12,045 nt of DNA from an uncultured Collinsella sp. (GCA_902470095.1 CABRFG010000061.1:1-12045), one strand, 5' to 3'; numbered from the stretch's first letter, positions 1 through 5,838 are shown. Made by a program: numbers and translations. The notes: a model not told the origin generated them from the sequence alone.

Positions 1-59
1 GTCGCGCCCTTGAAGTTGAACGTCAGATTGTCCAAATGCGGCCCGCGCAGCGTCGAACC

Positions 60-86
60 GTTACGCGGTTCGTAGAACCGCGTAAC
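60..86 (-). repeat. Perfect palindrome after lysS, copy 1 of 2
   Basis: An 11-bp perfect inverted repeat (GTTACGCGGTT / AACCGCGTAAC) with a 5-nt loop begins 3 nt after the lysS stop codon. The same arm recurs, one base pair longer, directly after the dtd stop at 4576-4603. As RNA it would form a stable hairpin, but no U-run follows, so it is not a canonical intrinsic terminator. It may be a REP-like extragenic palindrome, a mRNA 3'-end stabiliser or a protein-binding site. The sequence shows only the symmetry and the recurrence. Confidence 0.85.
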
Positions 87-89
87 AAG

Positions 90-2054
90 TTAGTACATCT
101 TTGCGCCGGCGGGGATGGAGGCGTCGAGCTGGATCAGGTTGAGGCGCTCCTCGCCCTCCTCCTCGTGGACAGCGCTGATCAGCATGCCGCAGCTGGGAAT
201 ACCCATCATCTTGCGCGGAGGCAGGTTGGTGATGGCGAGCAAGGTCTTGCCGACCAGGTCCTCGGGCTCGTAATAAGCGTGAATACCGGAGAGGATGGTG
301 CGGTCGGTACCGGTACCGTCGTCGAGCGTAAAGTTCAGCAGCTTCTTGGACTTCTTGACGGCCTCGCATGCCTTGACCTTCACAGCGCGGAAATCGCTCT
401 TGGAGAAGGTATCAAAGTCGACGAACTCCTCAAACAGCGGCTCAACGGCGATCTTGGAGTAATCGAGCGTGGGCTTAAGCGACTTAACGAATGGGCTCGC
501 GGCGTTGCCGGCCTCTGCAGCCTTGGCGGCAGCGGCACCGGACTGGAAACCCTTCTCGGGCTTCATGTGCGGGAACAGCAGGACGTCGCGGATAGAAGCC
601 TGGTTGGTAAGCAGCATGACCACGCGGTCGATACCAATGCCAATGCCGCCCGCGGGAGGCATACCGTACTCGAGGGCGCGCACGTAGTCCTCGTCATACT
701 CCATGGCCTCATCGTCGCCGCCGGCCTTCTCGGCCATCTGGGCAGCAAAGCGCTCAGCCTGGTCGACCGGGTCGTTGAGCTCGGAGAATGCGTTGGCGTA
801 CTCGTGGCCGGCGATGACCAGCTCAAAGCGGTGAGTCAAACGCGGGTCGTCCTCAAAACGCTTAGCGAGCGGGCTGACCTCGATGGGGTAATCGCACACG
901 AAGGTCGGGTTGACGATGGTGTCCTCGCCCAGCTCATCGTAAATCTCGGCGATGATCTTGCCGGCAGTCCACTCGGGCTTGATCTCCAGGCCCTTCTCGC
1001 GCGCGGCGGCAGCAAGCTCCTCGACCGGCGTGTCGATGGTGACCTGCTTGCCGAGCACGTCGGAGACGATGTCGGCCATGGGACGGCTGGCCCACTCACC
1101 AGAAAGGTCGATGGTCTGGCCCTGGTACTCGATGACCTCGGGGTTGCCGATGGCCTTGTTAGCCGCCTTAATGACACCCTGGGCGAGCGCCTTCATGCCC
1201 TCGAGGTCGGAGAAGGCACGGTAGGCCTCCATCGTGGTGAACTCGGGGTTGTGGGTGAGGTCCATGCCCTCGTTACGGAAGATGCGGCCGATCTCGAACA
1301 CGCGCTCAAAACCACCGACGATGCAGCGCTTGAGGTGCAGCTCGGTGGCAATACGCAGGTAGCACTCCTGATCGAGCGCGTTGAAGTGGGTAATGAACGG
1401 CTTGGCCGTGGCACCGCCCTGGATGGTCTGCAGGATGGGGGTCTCGACCTCCATGTAGCCGTCGGACTCCATAAAGCGACGGAAGGTGGAGAGAATCTGC
1501 GAACGCTTACGGAAGGTCTCGCGAACGTCGTCGTTGGCGATCAGGTCGACATAGCGCTGGCGATAGCGGGTCTCCTTGTCGGAAAGACCGTGGAACTTCT
1601 CGGGCAGCGGACGAACGGCCTTGGAAAGCAGGGTCGCGCTCTTAGGGGCAACGGAAAGCTGGCCGCGCTGGGTGCGCACAACCACGCCGGTCACGCCCAG
1701 GATGTCGCCCAAGTCGAGGGCCTTGAGCGTACTCCAGGCAGCCTCGTCCATGTCGTTGATGCGGCAGAACAGTTGAATCTCGGCAGTCGCATCGCGCACG
1801 ACGATGAACATGATCTTGCCCTGACCGCGCTTGGCGACCACACGGCCGGCGATCTTCACGACATCCTCGGTGTCCTCACCATCGGCAAGATCGGCGTACT
1901 TAGTCTCGATATCGGCGACGTAGTCCTCAAGCTCAGAGTGCTCGGGATAGGGGTTCTGGCCCGCCTCGAACAGGGCGGCGCGCTTGGCCAGGCGGGTGGC
2001 GCGCTCGTCGTTGAGCGTCGATGCCTGATCGGCGGCGTTCTGGTTCTCTGCCAT
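90..2054 (-). CDS. lysS: Lysyl-tRNA synthetase (class II) with C-terminal tRNA-binding domain
   Basis: Charges tRNA-Lys with lysine in the cytoplasm using ATP. The 654-residue product starts with an OB-fold anticodon-binding domain (about 66-150). The class II catalytic core follows: motif 1 near GYMEVETPIL (199-208), motif 2 near GRIFRNEG..HNPEFTTMEAY (256-278) and motif 3 near GIGIGIDRVVMLL (470-482), ending about residue 500. An Ala/Lys-rich linker (about 503-545) leads to a second OB-type tRNA-binding domain of the MetG-C/Trbp111/EMAP class (about 548-654), with LSGIHAYYEPEDLVGK, NLPPRKMMGI and SCGML. Ordinary bacterial LysRS is about 500 residues, so the last 150 are an addition. The ATG follows GAGGAGC with about 6 nt spacing. 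A terminator-like hairpin lies immediately upstream, separating lysS from greA. Identity is secure; the role of the extra domain (tighter tRNA binding) is inferred from its family. Confidence 0.96.
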   Translation of the reverse strand: MAENQNAADQASTLNDERATRLAKRAALFEAGQNPYPEHSELEDYVADIETKYADLADGEDTEDVVKIAGRVVAKRGQGKIMFIVVRDATAEIQLFCRINDMDEAAWSTLKALDLGDILGVTGVVVRTQRGQLSVAPKSATLLSKAVRPLPEKFHGLSDKETRYRQRYVDLIANDDVRETFRKRSQILSTFRRFMESDGYMEVETPILQTIQGGATAKPFITHFNALDQECYLRIATELHLKRCIVGGFERVFEIGRIFRNEGMDLTHNPEFTTMEAYRAFSDLEGMKALAQGVIKAANKAIGNPEVIEYQGQTIDLSGEWASRPMADIVSDVLGKQVTIDTPVEELAAAAREKGLEIKPEWTAGKIIAEIYDELGEDTIVNPTFVCDYPIEVSPLAKRFEDDPRLTHRFELVIAGHEYANAFSELNDPVDQAERFAAQMAEKAGGDDEAMEYDEDYVRALEYGMPPAGGIGIGIDRVVMLLTNQASIRDVLLFPHMKPEKGFQSGAAAAKAAEAGNAASPFVKSLKPTLDYSKIAVEPLFEEFVDFDTFSKSDFRAVKVKACEAVKKSKKLLNFTLDDGTGTDRTILSGIHAYYEPEDLVGKTLLAITNLPPRKMMGIPSCGMLISAVHEEEGEERLNLIQLDASIPAGAKMY

Positions 2055-2072
2055 AAGTTAGCTCCTCAAACT

Positions 2073-2105
2073 AAAACGCTCCCCAGGATTCGGTCCCAGG
2101 GAGCG
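2073..2105 (-). terminator. Intrinsic terminator or attenuator between greA and lysS
   Basis: On the minus strand a 12-bp stem (outer CGCTCCC/GGGAGCG, inner GGGA/TCCT, including G-U pairs) with a 5-nt CCGAA loop is followed by TTTTAGTTTG. It lies 29 nt after the greA stop. Its U-run ends only about 5 nt before the lysS Shine-Dalgarno (2061-2067), leaving no room for a promoter in between. It can end the greA transcript, but any lysS mRNA must either read through it or carry it in the 5' leader. Confidence 0.8.
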
Positions 2106-2133
2106 AAAACATACCTTTACGCGGGACCGTGGT

Positions 2134-2604
2134 CTAGCGTGCGATCTTGGCGATGGTGTAGACGCGAGTCTTGCCGGAAGGCGTAACGACCTCGACGGAG
2201 TCGCCCTCGCCGTGACCAATGATGGCGTGACCGACCGGAGACTCGTTGGAAATCTTGTGCTCGAGCGAGTTGGTCTCGGTGGTACCGACGAGCGTGACTT
2301 CCATGACCTCGCCGTTGGGATCAATCAGCGAAACGGTGGAACCGATGGAGACGGTCAGGTCGCCCGTGGTGGCAGCAACCTGAGCGTTGGCGAGGATGGC
2401 CTGGATCTCGGCAATACGAGCGGCGTTCTGGGCCTGCTTGTCCTTAGCGGCGTCGTACTCGGAGTTCTCCGAAAGGTCGCCGAACGCGCGGGCTTCCTTG
2501 ATGTCCTCGACGATCTCCTTGGCGTAATCGCCCTCACGCCAAGCGAGCTCCTCGACGAGCTTCTGGCGGCCCTCAGCGGTCAGTACGATCTGGCTTGCGT
2601 CCAT
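2134..2604 (-). CDS. greA: Transcription elongation factor GreA
   Basis: Enters the RNA polymerase secondary channel and stimulates cleavage of backtracked transcripts. The 156-residue product has the usual family length. The N-terminal coiled coil (about 8-75) carries LTAEGRQKLVEEL and the acidic tip FGDLSEN, with D43 and E46 in the place of the Mg-coordinating pair. The C-terminal FKBP-like domain (about 83-156) includes the SPVGHAIIGH region. I chose the ATG at 2602-2604 because GGGGAG precedes it at a good distance and LTAEG then starts at residue 8, as in the family. An upstream in-frame TTG at 2634 would add ten unsupported residues. A terminator precedes the gene (2653-2685) and another follows it, so it is probably its own transcription unit. 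Confidence 0.96.
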   Translation of the reverse strand: MDASQIVLTAEGRQKLVEELAWREGDYAKEIVEDIKEARAFGDLSENSEYDAAKDKQAQNAARIAEIQAILANAQVAATTGDLTVSIGSTVSLIDPNGEVMEVTLVGTTETNSLEHKISNESPVGHAIIGHGEGDSVEVVTPSGKTRVYTIAKIAR

Positions 2605-2639
2605 ACGGATATCTCCCCAACTCTGATCAAACAATCAAC

Positions 2640-2645
2640 TGTCAA
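2640..2645 (-). promoter_or_regulatory. Possible -35 box of greA
   Basis: A perfect TTGACA lies just after the tatA terminator and 36 nt before the greA start. No good -10 is found 16-18 nt downstream (the window reads about AGTTGG). It may be a weak or activator-dependent promoter, or chance. It is listed because greA is isolated by terminators and needs a promoter here. Confidence 0.3.
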
Positions 2646-2652
2646 CAAAACG

Positions 2653-2685
2653 AAAAAGACCGGCTAGCCTGCGGGCAAGCCGGTC
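2653..2685 (-). terminator. Intrinsic terminator after tatA
   Basis: The minus strand carries an 8-bp stem GACCGGCT/AGCCGGTC with an inner GCC/GGC stack and CGCA loop, directly followed by TTTTTCGTTTTG. It lies about 25 nt after the tatA stop. This is a textbook strong terminator separating tatA from greA. Confidence 0.93.
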
Positions 2686-2710
2686 AGGTGCTCACCCCAA
2701 AGGGATGGGA

Positions 2711-2986
2711 CTACTCTGCGTCCGCGTCGCTGTCCTCTGCCTGCTTCTTCTTGGCAGCAGCGAGCTTGGCCTCGAGCTCAGCGATCTCCTTGTCCTCCTC
2801 GGACTGCTCGACCACGACCTCCTCGGCCTGCTTGGTCTCGGCCTTATCGTCGCCCTCCATACCCTCACGGATATTCTTGACGGTAGAGCCGAGGGACTTG
2901 CCGAGCTTCGGCAGGTTCTTGGGCCCGAAGATAATCAGGACAACGACGAGAATAATGATGAGCTCAGGAGCCCTCAGTCCAAACAT
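2711..2986 (-). CDS. tatA: Sec-independent protein translocase subunit TatA
   Basis: Pore-forming component of the twin-arginine system, which exports folded proteins across the membrane; it works with TatC, not in this window. The 91-residue product has a short N-terminus (MFGLRAPE), one membrane helix (about 8-20, LIIILVVVLIIF) and the family hinge FGPKNLPKLGKSLG (20-33). An amphipathic helix and a long charged tail of Glu, Lys and Ala (about 45-91) follow, consistent with a soluble helix or coiled coil. The ATG at 2984-2986 follows GGAGG at 5 nt. An in-frame upstream extension to 3169 would run through the tRNA-Pro gene and is discarded. The gene has its own promoter (3023-3051) and terminator. 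TatE or a bifunctional TatA cannot be distinguished by sequence. Confidence 0.94.
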   Translation of the reverse strand: MFGLRAPELIIILVVVLIIFGPKNLPKLGKSLGSTVKNIREGMEGDDKAETKQAEEVVVEQSEEDKEIAELEAKLAAAKKKQAEDSDADAE

Positions 2987-3022
2987 GTAGACCTCCACAA
3001 TACAGCGAGACAAGCTCGAATG

Positions 3023-3051
3023 AGTATACCGCGGGTATCGCGGTATCACAA
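3023..3051 (-). promoter_or_regulatory. Promoter of tatA
   Basis: TTGTGA and TATACT are separated by exactly 17 nt, about 37 nt upstream of the tatA ATG. They leave a leader of roughly 20 nt before the GGAGG ribosome site. The promoter lies just past the tRNA-Pro terminator, so it fits an independent tatA unit. The boxes match sigma-70 consensus well, and the spacer holds a perfect inverted repeat. Confidence 0.75.
3026..3046. promoter_or_regulatory. Inverted repeat inside the tatA promoter (operator candidate)
   Basis: A perfect 8-bp inverted repeat ATACCGCG-N5-CGCGGTAT fills the spacer and runs into the first bases of the -10 box of the tatA promoter. That location suits a dimeric repressor, or a MerR-type regulator, although the spacer is the normal 17 nt rather than the 19-20 nt usual for MerR targets. 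No U-run follows it. The regulator is unknown. Confidence 0.5.
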
Positions 3052-3060
3052 CACTAGCTA

Positions 3061-3087
3061 AAAAAAGGGACCGCAAGAAGCGGTCCC
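3061..3087 (-). terminator. Intrinsic terminator of tRNA-Pro
   Basis: An 8-bp stem GGGACCGC/GCGGTCCC with a 5-nt TTCTT loop is followed by TTTTTT on the minus strand. It begins 12 nt after the tRNA CCA end. It is a strong terminator that closes the tRNA transcript before the tatA promoter. Confidence 0.95.
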
Positions 3088-3098
3088 TCCTCATGCTC

Positions 3099-3175
3099 TG
3101 GTCGGGTTGACTGGATTTGAACCAGCGACCCCTGCGTCCCGAACGCAGTGCTCTACCAAACTGAGCCACAACCCG
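3099..3175 (-). tRNA. tRNA-Pro (anticodon CGG)
   Basis: A complete 77-nt cloverleaf: 7-bp acceptor stem CGGGTTG/CAACCCG, D arm GCTC/GAGC, anticodon stem CTGCG/CGCAG with loop TTCGGGA, T arm GCTGG/CCAGT with TTCAAAT, discriminator A and an encoded CCA. The anticodon CGG (3139-3141) reads CCG, a frequent proline codon in GC-rich genomes. G follows the anticodon at position 37, as expected for the m1G37 that prevents frameshifting in proline tRNAs. It appears to be a single-gene unit between ispE and tatA with a strong terminator downstream. Confidence 0.97.
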
Positions 3176-3183
3176 TTAGCTCG

Positions 3184-3189
3184 ACTATA
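3184..3189 (-). promoter_or_regulatory. Possible -10 box of tRNA-Pro
   Basis: TATAGT on the minus strand sits 8 nt before the mature tRNA 5' end, so transcription would begin within a base or two of the tRNA. No convincing -35 is seen 16-18 nt upstream (it reads about CACGCG). The tRNA could alternatively be processed from an ispE read-through transcript. Confidence 0.4.
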
Positions 3190-3224
3190 GTAACAAAGAT
3201 TTTCGCCGCGTGCTAGAGAAATTT

Positions 3225-4121
3225 TTATTTCTTTGGCGCGTCGATTTGAACCGTGTTGGGAATAAGCTCAGTCGCGCAGGCCCACCAGCCATTTTGCTGG
3301 GCAGCATCGGCAAGCCTTTCGGCCGTGGCAGCGGTGTCGCAAATGGCAAACGAGCAGGCACCCGATCCGCACACATCTACAGCAACGGTTCCGTCCTGTT
3401 TACGCAGCCAGTCGAGGACCGTTTGAATCTGCGACTTCATCTGTGCGGAAATGACACCTAGGTTGTTATGGATGAGCGCATATGCCGTCTCGGCATCACC
3501 AGCACGCAATGCAGAAGCTATCGCGCCGGGCTTGTCCGCAGGCACCGGGGCCTCGTCAAAACGTCGATAGGCTTCAATTGTCGAAACGCTTGCCTCGCGC
3601 GGCTTAACCAGTACGACGGGCGTCGCGGGCAGCGCGGGGTACTCAGTTGCCAGCACGTCTCCCCCACCTACGTAGAACGCAGGACTCGCGTGCAAAAAGA
3701 ACGGGACGTCAGCACCAATGCCCCGCGCAATGTCATCGAGCGCTGGGTCGGTGCGATCAATGCCCCAGAGGTCCGTCAAGGCGACAATGACCGCGGCCGC
3801 ATCCGTCGAGGGACCGCCCAAGCCGGCGCACAATGGAATGTGCTTCTCAATCGTCACGCAGATGTTTGCCTCACGACCATAATGCTCGACCATAGCAAGC
3901 GCAGCCCGATACGCCGTATTTTTTTGCATGGGAAAATCTGATGCCGGAACCGTCTGGACGGTCAGCGCCTGCGCCGGCGTGACCGTCACGGTATCGGAAA
4001 GACCGACGGCTGCCATCAGGGAATCGACCCTGTGGTAGCCGCGGTCATCGCGCTCGGTATGAACCCCCAGGTAGAGGTTGATCTTTGCCGGCGCGGAAAG
4101 AGTCAGGGACCAATCGGTCAC
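3225..4121 (-). CDS. ispE: 4-diphosphocytidyl-2-C-methyl-D-erythritol kinase
   Basis: ATP-dependent kinase of the non-mevalonate (MEP) isoprenoid pathway, which supplies among others the undecaprenyl lipid carrier. The 298-residue product is a GHMP kinase of normal length. APAKINLYLGV (10-20) carries the active-site lysine K13. The phosphate loop is PLCAGLGGPSTDAAA (96-110), slightly off the usual GGGSSDAA. GADVPFFL (136-143) provides the catalytic D138, and CGSGACSFA near residue 250 is the C-terminal GHMP motif. The start is GTG at 4119-4121, two bases after the veg stop. Its ribosome site GAGGAGCA lies within the last codons of veg, implying translational coupling. The veg-ispE order also occurs in Bacillus. 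Identity is secure. Confidence 0.95.
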   Translation of the reverse strand: MTDWSLTLSAPAKINLYLGVHTERDDRGYHRVDSLMAAVGLSDTVTVTPAQALTVQTVPASDFPMQKNTAYRAALAMVEHYGREANICVTIEKHIPLCAGLGGPSTDAAAVIVALTDLWGIDRTDPALDDIARGIGADVPFFLHASPAFYVGGGDVLATEYPALPATPVVLVKPREASVSTIEAYRRFDEAPVPADKPGAIASALRAGDAETAYALIHNNLGVISAQMKSQIQTVLDWLRKQDGTVAVDVCGSGACSFAICDTAATAERLADAAQQNGWWACATELIPNTVQIDAPKK

Positions 4122-4123
4122 CG

Positions 4124-4420
4124 TTAATGCTCCTCGAGCTGATTGCCGAGCGGGGTAAAGATATGCTCGCCGCTCTCGGGGTCGAACAGCTCGACCTGGC
4201 CGGTGAGGACATCGATGTACTGGTAGGACTGACGCGACTTGCGGCCGCGACGCTCGTCAACCTCGACGATAAAGACGGCGGGGTGGACGCTCTTGATGGT
4301 GCCCATGCGCTCGACGACGCGGGTACGGCCCATGTTGGCCTTAACCTTGACGCGATCGCCCACCATATCGGTCAGCTTCTCGTGGATGTCGTCGACGTGA
4401 TTGACTTCCATCTCTTCCAT
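4124..4420 (-). CDS. veg: Veg family protein
   Basis: A small protein (98 residues) of the Veg/DUF1021 family. Bacillus Veg is reported to stimulate biofilm gene expression by opposing SinR; its role here is unknown. Recognisable family features are DRVKVKANMGR, the stretch VVERMGTIKSVHPAVFIVEV, and SYQYIDVLTGQVEL near the C-terminus, consistent with a small beta-barrel (SH3/Sm-like). I chose the ATG at 4418-4420 because GGAGG stands 8 nt before it. The ORF extends to a TTG at 4444, and a further ATG at 4411 is too far from the ribosome site. It is transcribed from its own promoter and directly followed by ispE. Confidence 0.88.
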   Translation of the reverse strand: MEEMEVNHVDDIHEKLTDMVGDRVKVKANMGRTRVVERMGTIKSVHPAVFIVEVDERRGRKSRQSYQYIDVLTGQVELFDPESGEHIFTPLGNQLEEH

Positions 4421-4428
4421 GAACAGGG

Positions 4429-4433
4429 CCTCC
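4429..4433 (-). promoter_or_regulatory. veg ribosome binding site
   Basis: GGAGG lies 8 nt upstream of the ATG at 4420. It decides this start over the upstream TTG at 4444, which it would follow, and the inner ATG at 4411, which is 17 nt away. Confidence 0.75.
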
Positions 4434-4447
4434 AGAAGGTGCAATTC

Positions 4448-4467
4448 AAAAAGGGGATAATACCCCT
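4448..4467 (-). terminator. Small terminator-like hairpin in the veg leader
   Basis: On the minus strand AGGGG-TATTAT-CCCCT forms a 5-bp stem with a 6-nt loop and runs straight into TTTTT. It lies between the predicted veg promoter and the ribosome site. It is short for a terminator. It could be a weak attenuator of veg-ispE, or it could help stop transcripts arriving from dtd. Confidence 0.4.
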
Positions 4468-4487
4468 AAGATAGACAAAACTCTAAT

Positions 4488-4517
4488 ACTATAGCACCCT
4501 GTTGTGACCATACGCAA
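4488..4517 (-). promoter_or_regulatory. Promoter of veg-ispE
   Basis: TTGCGT (4512-4517) and TATAGT (4488-4493) are 18 nt apart. The -10 is preceded by TGC, giving an extended -10 (TGnTATAGT). Transcription would start near 4481, leaving about a 60-nt leader before the veg ATG. The same -35 hexamer, TTGCGT, appears in the murE promoter. Confidence 0.65.
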
Positions 4518-4575
4518 GTAGCTAAAAAAGCCCCGTCCCAAATACGTACCAGACGACAACCTCGCATGACCAGTT

Positions 4576-4603
4576 GTTACGCGGTTTAGTAAAACCGCGT
4601 AAC
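4576..4603 (-). repeat. Perfect palindrome after dtd, copy 2 of 2
   Basis: A 12-bp perfect inverted repeat (GTTACGCGGTTT / AAACCGCGTAAC) with a 4-nt loop abuts the dtd stop codon with no gap. Eleven bases of each arm are identical to the palindrome after lysS (60-86), while the loops differ. As there, no U-run follows immediately; the nearest T-run is about 47 nt further on. It may serve as a 3'-end or binding element. Confidence 0.85.
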
Positions 4604-5050
4604 CTAAAGATTGTCGGTGTCCAGGACGATGGTAAATGGACCGTCGTTGACCAAGTCGACTTTCATATCGGCGCCGAAGATGCCATGTGCTACGTGCTCG
4701 ACGTCCTCGCGAACAAGCGTCAGGAAGTACTCGTAGAGCTCGTTGGCGACATCGGGGGCGCCGGCATCCGTAAACGATGGGCGGCGACCGTGGCGGCAGT
4801 CGGCGAACAGCGTGAACTGCGACACCACGAGCACCTCGCCGTCGACATCGGCAAGCGCCAAGTTGGTCTTGCCGTTCTCGTCCTCGTTGATACGCAGCCC
4901 GCGGAGCTTGCCCCACAGCTTGTCGGCCTCGGCACGTGTGTCGCCGTGACCCACGCCCAGCAGCACCAGGTAGCCGCGCCCAATGCGACCCACGCATTCG
5001 CCGTCGACCGTCACGCCGGCGTTGAGCACGCGCTGCACCACCGCACGCAT
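4604..5050 (-). CDS. dtd: D-aminoacyl-tRNA deacylase
   Basis: Homodimeric proofreading enzyme that hydrolyses D-amino acids (and glycine mischarged on tRNA-Ala) from tRNAs. The 148-residue product matches the family length. It has MRAVVQRV at the N-terminus, the active-site motif SQFTLFAD (77-84), GRRPSF shortly after, and the cross-subunit Gly-Pro motif in NDGPFT (135-140), where G137-P138 gives chiral selectivity. The ATG is 3 nt after the rdgB stop. Its ribosome site (GAGGAG) lies in the last rdgB codons, so the two genes are translationally coupled. A perfect palindrome starts immediately after its TAG stop. Confidence 0.96.
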   Translation of the reverse strand: MRAVVQRVLNAGVTVDGECVGRIGRGYLVLLGVGHGDTRAEADKLWGKLRGLRINEDENGKTNLALADVDGEVLVVSQFTLFADCRHGRRPSFTDAGAPDVANELYEYFLTLVREDVEHVAHGIFGADMKVDLVNDGPFTIVLDTDNL

Positions 5051-5053
5051 GGC

Positions 5054-5695
5054 CTACTCCTCGCCCGTCAGCTTGGCGGACAGATGCTCGAGCGCGTGGA
5101 AACGATGGCTGATGGCGTTCTTCTCGTCCGCCGTCAGCTCGGCCATGGTCTTGCCCGGCGTGTCGACAGGCAGGAACAGCGGGTCATAGCCAAAACCATG
5201 GTCGCCGCGGCCCTCGTGCGCGATAACGCCCTCGCAGGCGCCCTCGCCATAGGTGACCAAGCCATCCGTGTCGATGAGCGCAACGACGCTCATAAAGCGC
5301 GCGGTACGATCCTCATCTGCCACGCCATTCAGATTCACGAGCAGCTTGGCATTGTTGGCGGCATCGTCGCCGTGCACGCCCGCATAGCGCGCGCTATACA
5401 CACCGGGCTCACCGTCCAGCGCGTCAACGACCAAGCCCGAATCGTCGGCAATGGCCATAAGGCCCGTCTCCTCAACCGCGGCTTGGGCCTTGATGATGGC
5501 GTTCTCCAAAAACGTCGTGCCGTTTTCCTCGGGATCCTCAAAATCACCCAGCTGGCCGAGCGCCACAAAGCGCACCTCGGGCATGACCTTGCCCAAAATG
5601 GCCTCGATCTCGGTGAGCTTATGGGCGTTGCCCGTTGCCACGACGATGGTCGCCGCCGGGTCGAGGGTGTCGATGTCGATCTTCTCAAGTGCCAT
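5054..5695 (-). CDS. rdgB: dITP/XTP pyrophosphatase (RdgB/HAM1 family)
   Basis: Hydrolyses non-canonical purine triphosphates (ITP, dITP, XTP) to monophosphates, keeping them out of nucleic acids. The 213-residue product has the N-terminal signature ATGNAHKLTE (20-29), then ENGTTFLENA (57-66) and ADDSGLVVDAL (83-93) with D85 as presumed general base. GEPGVYSARYAG (95-106), RGDHGFGYDPLF (163-174) and ISHR (195-198) complete the family set. A perfect AGGAGG stands 6 nt before the ATG. A few extra residues at the N-terminus compared with short homologues look natural. It follows rph after 141 nt and overlaps the dtd translation signals, in the order rph-rdgB-dtd. Confidence 0.96.
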   Translation of the reverse strand: MALEKIDIDTLDPAATIVVATGNAHKLTEIEAILGKVMPEVRFVALGQLGDFEDPEENGTTFLENAIIKAQAAVEETGLMAIADDSGLVVDALDGEPGVYSARYAGVHGDDAANNAKLLVNLNGVADEDRTARFMSVVALIDTDGLVTYGEGACEGVIAHEGRGDHGFGYDPLFLPVDTPGKTMAELTADEKNAISHRFHALEHLSAKLTGEE

Positions 5696-5808
5696 AACTG
5701 GCCTCCTTGTCTCTATAGCAAGCCGCGTGAGGGGCGTTTGAGCACTTGACCCCTCCCCTCTCAGGCGATCGGACCTTTCAACGCAGCATTTCAGCAGATA
5801 AAACCTAC

Positions 5809-5838
5809 CAAAATAAACCTGTCCCTTTTTGGCAGGTT
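5809..5838 (-). terminator. Terminator-like hairpin after rph
   Basis: AACCTG/CAGGTT form a 6-bp stem around a loop that can add CC/GG pairs, followed by TATTTTGG on the minus strand. It begins inside the rph stop codon. A second partner, GGTAGGTT at 5802-5809, could pair with AACCTGCC instead. The stem is modest and the T-tract imperfect, so it is probably leaky. Confidence 0.45.

Noticed and set aside
2087..2100. A TGGGACCG word in the lysS leader that recalls a T-box antiterminator
   Set aside because: The surrounding leader is only about 80 nt with greA coding upstream, no specifier stem is visible, and TGGG would suit a C discriminator rather than that expected for tRNA-Lys.
36..2186. 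A 716-codon open frame on the plus strand opposite lysS, and other long plus-strand frames (e.g. 4574-5749, 7773-8576)
   Set aside because: They lie antisense to clearly conserved genes and show no recognisable domain. Long antisense frames are expected opposite GC-rich coding sequence with strong third-position bias.
2987..3169. N-terminal extension of tatA
   Set aside because: It runs through tRNA-Pro and its terminator. The ATG at 2986 has GGAGG at proper distance and begins the family's N-terminal motif.
4524..4540. GGGACGGGGCTTTTTT (minus strand) as a dtd terminator
   Set aside because: No complementary 5' arm lies upstream, so no hairpin precedes the T-run.
4446..4997. A 183-codon minus-strand frame overlapping dtd
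   Set aside because: It is an Arg-rich shadow frame of dtd reading into the intergenic region, with no family resemblance.
5712..5720. TGCTATAGA as an extended -10 promoter of rdgB
   Set aside because: The predicted start would fall within the rdgB Shine-Dalgarno (5702-5707) and no -35 is present.
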